64,000 nt of DNA from Rhodocyclaceae bacterium. Lineage in GTDB: Bacteria > Pseudomonadota > Gammaproteobacteria > Burkholderiales > Rhodocyclaceae. The translations under genes were made by a program, and so were the position numbers. This document shows positions 57,908-64,000 of this stretch, piece after piece (within the stretch, counting starts at the first letter, position 1; every line of letters starts with the position of its first letter). Under the pieces are notes generated by a model. That model saw only the letters and a program-made list of their open reading frames with translations, was not told the DNA's origin and did not search any database. The DNA lies in NCBI GenBank assembly GCA_018262775.1, contig JADFDU010000052.1, forward strand, positions 78,134 to 142,133, given 5' to 3'.

Positions 57908-60061
57908 ATGAATACCGCGACTAATTTGCCGCCCGATAGCGAAGCCAAAGACCCGTTCTTCGTTCTGCGCGACTGCCGCGAGCTGTTTCAGCAGCGCCTT
58001 GTCGAAGCCGTCCGCGAGTCCGGCATCGATTCACCCGCCGCACTTAGAGCGTTTACAAAGGCCATTGGCGAGAGCTACGACGAACTGGTGGCGGCGAAAC
58101 AGCGTGGCGGCTTCGACCAGACGCACGGCCTCACCGCATCGCGCATCACTCTGATGTGTGACAGCGACCTAGAACTCGAAATTCGCATCGGTGAAATTAC
58201 CCGCCGACTCGCCGCGGCCGGCGGTAATGACCTGTGGCGGGTGCATCTGCGCTACATGACCCTTCTGCGCCGCACGGATCTGGCACCGTCGGAAAACCCC
58301 GTCGGCCCCGAGACCATCGGCCCCGGGCTGTGGGCCGTTTGCAAGGCCGACAATGTCGGCGTCGAGGGCAGCATCGAGCGGCTGGCCGTACTCGAGGAGC
58401 AGCTGCTGCAGCGGCTGCCCGGTATCTACGCCGAATTGAACGAGCTGCTCGCCAGCCGCAAGGTCGAGCTGGCGCAGACACAGATCGTGTCCGCAGGCGG
58501 GACGCGGCCTACCGGCCCGCGCGCCGCGTCGGGCGGTGCCAATGGCGCAGCCGATCCGTTCGCTGCGCTGCAGGAATTGCTGAATCGGCAAACTGGCAGC
58601 ACCGTTGCAGGTGGCGGGGACGGTGGCGGAGTCGGAGTCGGTGGGGTCGGTGGAGGTGGCAGCGGCTTGGCGACCGGCTTTGCCGGAGGCGCAGGCGACA
58701 ACATGGCGCTCGGTGCAGCGACCCTGGTCATGCTCAGGCAACTGGCCGAGCGCCTCGATCAACTCGAGCTGTCCGGCGCGGGCAGCAGCGCTGGCGGTGC
58801 GGCGCCAGCCGACGCAGAAGTCCCGCCGCCGCGCACCCTCAAGTCCACCGACCTCGGCGTTGCGCTGGGCCAGCCGGAAGCCGTCGCACTGGACACCCTG
58901 TCGCTGATTTTTGAGGCGATTTTCGAGACATGGGAACTACCTGACACTGTCAAGACGGCCATCGGCCGCCTGCAGATCCCCTTGCTCAAGCTGGCGCTCT
59001 TTGATGCAACCCTGTTTTCCGATGTCAGCCACCCGGCCCGTCGACTGATAGACGGCATGGCGCGCGCTGCAGTGGGCCTGCCGCGCGATATCGGCCGTGC
59101 CCACCCGGTATCCATGCGGCTGTGGCAGCTGGCCGGCACGGTTGCGGAAAAGCTGCATGGCGACTCGGCTGTCCTCGACGCACCGCTCGCTATCCTCGAC
59201 GCACCGCTCGCTGACCTCGATGCCCTGATCGCCGACCGCGACCGCGACGTCATTGCCGCGGCCCAACCCTATATCTCGCTGCTGAAGGACAAGGAACGCC
59301 GTGACCAGGCCGCCCTGGCCGCCCGGCGCTGGCTGCGGGCCATTGAGGAGCAGGGCGTGGCGCCGGCAATCCTTGATTTCCTCCAGCATCACTGGTTGCG
59401 CGTGATGGAGGCGGCGTGCCTCGAAGGCGGCGAAGCCGGTCACGCCTGGCAGAGGGACCACGCCACCATCGCCGATCTGCTATGGAGTACGCAGCCCAAG
59501 CAAAGTCCGGAGGAGCGCAAAAGTCTGGCCGGCATGCTACCGCACCTGCTCCAGCGCATCAACGACGGCCTCGACCGCATCGATGAGCCGGCCGAGGCGC
59601 GTGCGCCATTCTTCGATGCTTTTTTCACCCTGCAAACCGCCGCCCTGCATGGCGCCACGGCGGTACCGCCGCCGCCCGCGCCAGCACCTCCGCCGACAGG
59701 AACGGTGACCGCGACCGATATCGTTGTCGACATTCTGGACATCGACGGCCGGCTACTGAAGACACTATCCCTCGCCGACCCGTCGGCCGCTGCCTGGCGT
59801 GGTCCGGATGCTCCCGTACAGGCGGGCAGTTGGCTGCAGTTTACGATGGCTGATGGCGAGACCCTGTGCGGGCTGGCGTGCTGGCTCAGCCCGCAATTTG
59901 GCGGCGTCCTGCTTTTCAATCCGGACTGGGGTTACGCCGTAGCGATTGCGCCGGCGGTGATCGAACAACAGCTGCGCGAGGCGCGCGCCAAGATCGAATC
60001 CTCGCGCTCGGTTTTCGATACGGCCGCCGATCGTGCGCTCACCCGATTGCGCGATGCCTGA
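57908..60061 (+). CDS. DUF1631-family protein
   Basis: 717 residues. N-terminal and central helical regions match DUF1631 (RDCRELFQQRLVEAV, VALDTLSLIFEAIFETWELPD, LPLLKLALFD-like). A Gly-rich linker (residues about 230-260) and a Pro-rich linker near 590 separate domains. The last ~100 residues resemble a small beta domain. A 20-base tandem duplication at about 59172-59210 encodes LDAPLAILDAPLA. Function unknown. Confidence 0.85.
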   Translation: MNTATNLPPDSEAKDPFFVLRDCRELFQQRLVEAVRESGIDSPAALRAFTKAIGESYDELVAAKQRGGFDQTHGLTASRITLMCDSDLELEIRIGEITRRLAAAGGNDLWRVHLRYMTLLRRTDLAPSENPVGPETIGPGLWAVCKADNVGVEGSIERLAVLEEQLLQRLPGIYAELNELLASRKVELAQTQIVSAGGTRPTGPRAASGGANGAADPFAALQELLNRQTGSTVAGGGDGGGVGVGGVGGGGSGLATGFAGGAGDNMALGAATLVMLRQLAERLDQLELSGAGSSAGGAAPADAEVPPPRTLKSTDLGVALGQPEAVALDTLSLIFEAIFETWELPDTVKTAIGRLQIPLLKLALFDATLFSDVSHPARRLIDGMARAAVGLPRDIGRAHPVSMRLWQLAGTVAEKLHGDSAVLDAPLAILDAPLADLDALIADRDRDVIAAAQPYISLLKDKERRDQAALAARRWLRAIEEQGVAPAILDFLQHHWLRVMEAACLEGGEAGHAWQRDHATIADLLWSTQPKQSPEERKSLAGMLPHLLQRINDGLDRIDEPAEARAPFFDAFFTLQTAALHGATAVPPPPAPAPPPTGTVTATDIVVDILDIDGRLLKTLSLADPSAAAWRGPDAPVQAGSWLQFTMADGETLCGLACWLSPQFGGVLLFNPDWGYAVAIAPAVIEQQLREARAKIESSRSVFDTAADRALTRLRDA

Positions 60062-60188
60062 ACCGGGCGGCGGGGTCGGGGCAGGCGAGTGTGCCGGCCA
60101 AAGCAGGAATTGTCGCGCCGAGTGCCAGGGCTAGAACAATCAGGAATTTGCTAATTGGGATTCCTTTCAGGCGTCATGTTGCCCGCGG

Positions 60189-60218
60189 AAAAAAAGCCAC
60201 TCCGGAGAGTGGCTTTTT
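60189..60218 (-). terminator. intrinsic terminator of aceA
   Basis: AAAAAGCCACTC (60191-60202) pairs with GAGTGGCTTTTT (60207-60218) around a 4-base loop, and on the aceA strand the stem runs into seven U residues. It lies 20 bases past the aceA stop. Confidence 0.88.
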
Positions 60219-60237
60219 CCTGAAGCAAATCGAGCTC

Positions 60238-61548
60238 TTAGTGGCTGGCAGCTTTTTTGTCGAAGAACTGCTCGTCTTCCGTCGAACCCTTGAGGGCGGC
60301 AGTGGAGGCATCGCGCTCGATGGTCGTGGTGACGGCATCGAAGTAGCCGGTGCCGACTTCACGCTGGTGCTTGACTGCGGTGAAGCCCTTCTCGGCAGCG
60401 GCGAACTCCGCTTCCTGCAATTCGACAAAGGCGCTCATCTGATTGCGGGCGTAGCCGTGGGCCAGGTTGAACATCGAGTAGTTGAGGCTGTGGAAGCCGG
60501 CCAGGGTGATGAACTGGAACTTGTAGCCCATGGCGCCCAGTTCCTTCTGGAACTTGGCGATGGTGGTGTCGTCCAGATTCTTCTTCCAGTTGAAGGAGGG
60601 CGAGCAGTTGTAGGCAAGCAACTTGCCGGGGAACTGCTTGTGGATGGCCTCGGCAAACTTCCTCGCGAATTCGAGATCCGGCTTGCCGGTCTCGCACCAC
60701 ACCAGATCGGCCCAGGGCGCGTAGGCAAGACCGCGCGAGATGGCCTGGTCAAGGCCCGCTTTGGTCTTGTAGAAGCCCTCGACGGTGCGCTCGCCAGTGC
60801 AAAACGGGGTGTCATTGGCGTCGACATCGGAGGTCAGCAGGTCGGCGGCTTCGGCGTCGGTGCGGGCAATGAGCAAGGTCGGTACGCCCATGACGTCGGC
60901 AGCGAGGCGCGCGGCAACCAGTTTGGCGACGGCTTCGCGTGAGGGTACGAGAACCTTGCCGCCCATATGGCCGCATTTTTTCACGGAGGCGAGCTGGTCT
61001 TCCCAGTGTACGCCGGCGGCGCCGGCCTCGATCATGGCCTTCATCAGTTCGAAGGCGTTGAGCACGCCGCCGAAACCGGCTTCGGCGTCGGCGACGATCG
61101 GGGCGTAATAGTCCAGGTAGCCTTCGTCGCCGGGGCGCTTGCCCTCGGACCACTGGATCTGGTCGCAGCGCTGGAAGGTGTTGTTGATGCGCTTGACCAC
61201 CAGCGGCACGGAGTTGGCCGGGTAGAGCGACTGGTCGGGATACATCTCGCCGGCAATGTTGGCGTCCCCCGCGACTTGCCAGCCGGAGAGGTAGATGGCC
61301 TTGAGGCCGGCCTTGACCTGCTGCATGGCCTGATTGCCTGTGAGTGCGCCCAGGGCGTTGACGAGGGGCTCGCTATTGACCAGTTCCCACAGTTTTTCGG
61401 CACCGCGACGGGCGAGGGTGTGCTCGATGTGCAGGGAGCCGCGCAGACGGATGACGTCCTCCGCGGTATAGCCGCGCTTGATGTTCTTCCAGCGTGGGTT
61501 CTCGGCCCATTCTTTTTTCAGCTTGGCAACTTCGAGTTCGTTGTTCAT
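60238..61548 (-). CDS. aceA: isocitrate lyase
   Basis: Cleaves isocitrate to glyoxylate and succinate. The catalytic Cys is in [28 protein letters not shown] and [12 protein letters not shown] hold the metal ligands. 436 residues, matching the short form. I used the ATG at 61548 ([10 protein letters not shown]) with AAAGGAC upstream. The upstream 400 bases are non-coding. Works with aceB at 42-43.6 kb. Confidence 0.97.
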   Translation of the reverse strand: MNNELEVAKLKKEWAENPRWKNIKRGYTAEDVIRLRGSLHIEHTLARRGAEKLWELVNSEPLVNALGALTGNQAMQQVKAGLKAIYLSGWQVAGDANIAGEMYPDQSLYPANSVPLVVKRINNTFQRCDQIQWSEGKRPGDEGYLDYYAPIVADAEAGFGGVLNAFELMKAMIEAGAAGVHWEDQLASVKKCGHMGGKVLVPSREAVAKLVAARLAADVMGVPTLLIARTDAEAADLLTSDVDANDTPFCTGERTVEGFYKTKAGLDQAISRGLAYAPWADLVWCETGKPDLEFARKFAEAIHKQFPGKLLAYNCSPSFNWKKNLDDTTIAKFQKELGAMGYKFQFITLAGFHSLNYSMFNLAHGYARNQMSAFVELQEAEFAAAEKGFTAVKHQREVGTGYFDAVTTTIERDASTAALKGSTEDEQFFDKKAASH

Positions 61549-61951
61549 CGCAGTCCTTTTCGTCAATGCTTGGATGTTTGAGTGAGGCCCTGTTCCGCCG
61601 GATGGCGGGTCAGGCCTCGTGTTGCGTTACGCCTCACAGGCATATGGCGCAACACCTGTTCGCAGGGTGGCCAGAGATCCGTCTGGCAAACCGATTGGCG
61701 GAATGGGGTGGGTATCCTGCCATTACGGACGCGGATCAGGCGGTTTGCCGGGCCGTGTACGTCAGATTTGGAGTATAGAAGGATTTCTGCGAAGCAACAA
61801 CTTAAAATCAAGTCTTATATATAATTAATTTTTTGTTATTAAACAGTATGTTGTAAAGTATTTATCGTAATATGAAATGTAATTCATTCAGTGGAAAGAA
61901 AATCTTATTGCGTCGCAACAAAGATATTTCTCTCGCTATCCGGAATTGACG
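61549..61951. promoter_or_regulatory. regulatory interval upstream of aceA
   Basis: About 400 bases without a convincing gene. The 61795-61900 part is strongly AT-rich. TTGCG-T-CGCAA (61908-61918) is a short palindrome. The aceA promoter presumably lies here. The rraA gene ends at 61952 and reads towards it. Confidence 0.5.
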
Positions 61952-62449
61952 TCATAGAAGTAGTTCGCTGGGTGAGACCAGGACGCCATCGTCGTCGGCA
62001 TACAGATAGTAGCCCGGGACGAACGTGATGCCGCCAAAACTCACGTCAAGGCCTGCCTCGCCGGTATTCTTCTTGATGCTTTTCAGCGGGTGGGAGTCCA
62101 GTGCCAGGACGCCAATATCCATTGCGTTGATGGCGTGGGAATCGCGGATGCAGCCGTATACGATGATGCCCCCCCAGCCGTTTTGCGCACCGAGCTGCGC
62201 CAGTTGATCGCCCACCAAGGCGCAGCGCAAGCTGCCGCCGCCGTCAATGACGAGTACACGGCCGTCGCCGGGCGCTTCGAGAGCCTTGCGCACCAGCGTG
62301 TTGTCTTCGAACAATTTGAGGGTGGTAATGCGGCCGTTGAAGACGTTACGGCCCCCATAGGCGACCAGCATCGGCTCGAGTATGCGTATCCGCCCGGCAC
62401 GCACCTGATCTTCGTATTTGTCGCAGAGATCGGCGGTGTAGTAATCCAT
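61952..62449 (-). CDS. rraA: RraA-family protein (ribonuclease E activity regulator)
   Basis: 165 residues from MDYYTADLCDKYED. Contains GRVLVIDGGGSLRCALVGDQLAQ and GGIIVYGCIRDSHAI, typical of RraA. The same fold serves 4-hydroxy-4-methyl-2-oxoglutarate aldolases, so RNase E inhibition is likely from length and sequence but not certain. Confidence 0.9.
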   Translation of the reverse strand: MDYYTADLCDKYEDQVRAGRIRILEPMLVAYGGRNVFNGRITTLKLFEDNTLVRKALEAPGDGRVLVIDGGGSLRCALVGDQLAQLGAQNGWGGIIVYGCIRDSHAINAMDIGVLALDSHPLKSIKKNTGEAGLDVSFGGITFVPGYYLYADDDGVLVSPSELLL

Positions 62450-62509
62450 TTGGAGCTCCAAAAATAAAACGGCGGCATTTCAGCCGCCGCGGCAAAAGTG
62501 CGATGGGAA

Positions 62510-64000
62510 TCAGGCGACGGGTTCGGCTATTTCATCGAAAAGCAGTTGCACTTTTCTCTCGCCGTCCAGGTCGATGGTGACGCGACCGCCATTTGCGAGC
62601 CTGCCGAAGAGTAATTCATCGGCGAGCGCAGCGCGGATGGTGTCCTGGATCAGGCGCGCCATGGGACGAGCGCCCATGAGTGGATCGAATCCCGCCTCCG
62701 ACAGCCACTCCTTGAGCTTGTCAGTGAATATGGCCTCGACCTTCTTCTCATGCAATTGGACTTCCAGTTGCATGAGAAACTTGTCCACCACACGCAGAAT
62801 CACCTCGTGGTCGAGCGCGGCGAAAGAGATGATGGCATCAAGCCGGTTGCGGAATTCCGGCGAGAACATGCGCTTGATTTCGGCCATCTCGTCGCCTGCC
62901 ACGCGTGAGTTCGAGAAGCCGATGCCGCCCTTTTGCAGCATCTCGGCACCGGCATTTGTGGTCATGACGATGACCACGTGGCGAAAGTCGGTCTGGCGCC
63001 CATTGTTGTCGGTCAGCGTACCGTGATCCATCACCTGCAGCAGGATGTTATAGATGTCCGGGTGCGCTTTCTCGATCTCGTCGAGCAGCAACACGGTGTG
63101 CGGCTTCTTGGTGATGGCCTCGGTGAGTTGGCCGCCCTGGTCGAAGCCGACGTAGCCCGGCGGTGCGCCAATCAGGCGCGAGACGGCGTGCCGTTCCATG
63201 TATTCGGACATATCGAAGCGCACCAGTTCGATCCCCATGCAGTAGGCAAGCTGGCGGGCGACTTCGGTCTTGCCGACGCCGGTCGGTCCGGAAAAGAGAA
63301 AGCTGCCGATCGGCTTCGACGGATTGCCCAAGCCGGAGCGCGACATCTTGATCGCCTTGGCCAGCGCCTCGATGGCTCTGTCCTGCCCAAACACGACGGT
63401 CTTCAGGTCGCGGTCGAGATTCTTCAGGGCCGTGCGATCGTCTGACGAGACGTGCTGCGAGGGCACACGGGCGATCTTGGCGACGATATCCTCGATCTCC
63501 GTCTTGCCGATGACTTTCTTCTGCTTCGACTTCGGCAGGATGCGCTGGGCGGCGCCGGCCTCGTCGATGACGTCGATGGCCTTGTCCGGCAGATGGCGAT
63601 CGCCGATGTAGCGGGCGGAAAGTTCGGCGGCGCTAGAAATGGCCTGGGCGGAATATTTCACGCTGTGATGCTGCTCAAAGCGCGTCTTCAGGCCCTTGAG
63701 GATCGACACGGTCTCTTCGACTGAGGGTTCATTGACGTCGATCTTCTGGAAGCGTCGCGACAGTGCGTGGTCTTTTTCGAAGACGCCGCGGTACTCGGTG
63801 TAGGTTGTCGCGCCGATGCACTTCATCTGGCCGGAGGCGAGTGCAGGTTTGAGCAGATTGGAGGCGTCCAGTGTACCACCGGAGGCGGCGCCGGCGCCGA
63901 TCAGGGTGTGGATCTCGTCGATGAAGAGAATGGCGTGGTGATTGTCGACCAGTTGCTTGAGCACAGCCTTCAAGCGCTGCTCGAAATCGCCGCGGTACTT
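62510..64000 (-). CDS. clpA: ATP-dependent Clp protease ATP-binding subunit ClpA, 5' end outside the window
   Basis: AAA+ unfoldase that feeds ClpP. The visible part covers the end of the first AAA domain (ILFIDEIHTLIGAG, LSRRFQKIDVNEP) and the whole second one (GPTGVGKTEVARQLA, HTVLLLDEIEKAHPDIYN, GARPMARLIQDTI). The frame is open to base 64000 (KYRGDFEQRLK). About 250 N-terminal residues lie beyond the edge. No clpS can be checked. Confidence 0.96.
   Translation of the reverse strand, partial: KYRGDFEQRLKAVLKQLVDNHHAILFIDEIHTLIGAGAASGGTLDASNLLKPALASGQMKCIGATTYTEYRGVFEKDHALSRRFQKIDVNEPSVEETVSILKGLKTRFEQHHSVKYSAQAISSAAELSARYIGDRHLPDKAIDVIDEAGAAQRILPKSKQKKVIGKTEIEDIVAKIARVPSQHVSSDDRTALKNLDRDLKTVVFGQDRAIEALAKAIKMSRSGLGNPSKPIGSFLFSGPTGVGKTEVARQLAYCMGIELVRFDMSEYMERHAVSRLIGAPPGYVGFDQGGQLTEAITKKPHTVLLLDEIEKAHPDIYNILLQVMDHGTLTDNNGRQTDFRHVVIVMTTNAGAEMLQKGGIGFSNSRVAGDEMAEIKRMFSPEFRNRLDAIISFAALDHEVILRVVDKFLMQLEVQLHEKKVEAIFTDKLKEWLSEAGFDPLMGARPMARLIQDTIRAALADELLFGRLANGGRVTIDLDGERKVQLLFDEIAEPVA

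Overview
The window is high-GC and densely coded, and it reads as chromosome from a betaproteobacterium, most like Rhodocyclales/Sterolibacteriaceae-type genomes. The evidence is the content: cytochrome c4, MutL with a DMHA-type motif, a paired cphA'/cphA locus, DUF1631, TusE, EttA, a glyoxylate shunt split over two loci, and an N-type ATPase operon. The genus cannot be fixed by reading alone. I see no rRNA, tRNA, CRISPR array, complete insertion sequence or prophage.

Layout. 1-6.7 kb: 3' part of an RND efflux pump, murI, then a leftward mutL-miaA-membrane protein cluster. 6.8-13 kb: a compact N-type F-ATPase operon (atpD-C-Q-B-E-F-A-G) with no room for atpR. 13-24.7 kb: DedA protein, a multi-PAS HD-GYP sensor with a probable N-terminal frameshift, a lipoprotein, purN, DUF3108, an RsmB-like methyltransferase, an FmdE-like protein, a PLD nuclease and MscS. 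24.7-29.5 kb: fatty acid desaturase, rpmB-rpmG, radC, coaBC-dut, cytochrome c4. 29.5-32 kb: flavocytochrome c sulfide dehydrogenase with its cytochrome and a PhnD-like binding protein. 32-39.8 kb: ettA, hemerythrin, a SCO protein, lipase, divergent FolE, CDGSH protein, tusE-thioredoxin, yaeQ. 39.8-42 kb: a small accessory island with a helicase fragment and an uncharacterised two-gene DUF cassette. 42-46 kb: aceB-HAD-hyi operon with a divergent LysR gene. 46-49.9 kb: M48 peptidase, TerC, BI-1, HPF, NhaR-like regulator. 49.9-57.8 kb: cyanophycin locus (cphA'-cphA, divergent from an ABC exporter plus DUF1854). 57.9-64 kb: DUF1631, aceA, RraA, clpA (cut by the window edge).

Working together. aceA and aceB supply the glyoxylate shunt. 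The hyi and HAD genes sit in the aceB operon, which suggests glyoxylate/C2 metabolism. FccAB-type proteins and cytochrome c4 suggest electron transfer from sulfide. The cyanophycin genes store nitrogen.

The most striking signal is not a gene. A 24-bp motif, CGCCGT-N10-CTGACTTT, recurs 13 times with fixed spacing, inside conserved genes and just past gene ends. It behaves like an uptake- or binding-type signal sequence rather than an inserted repeat, and I do not recognise it as a described element.
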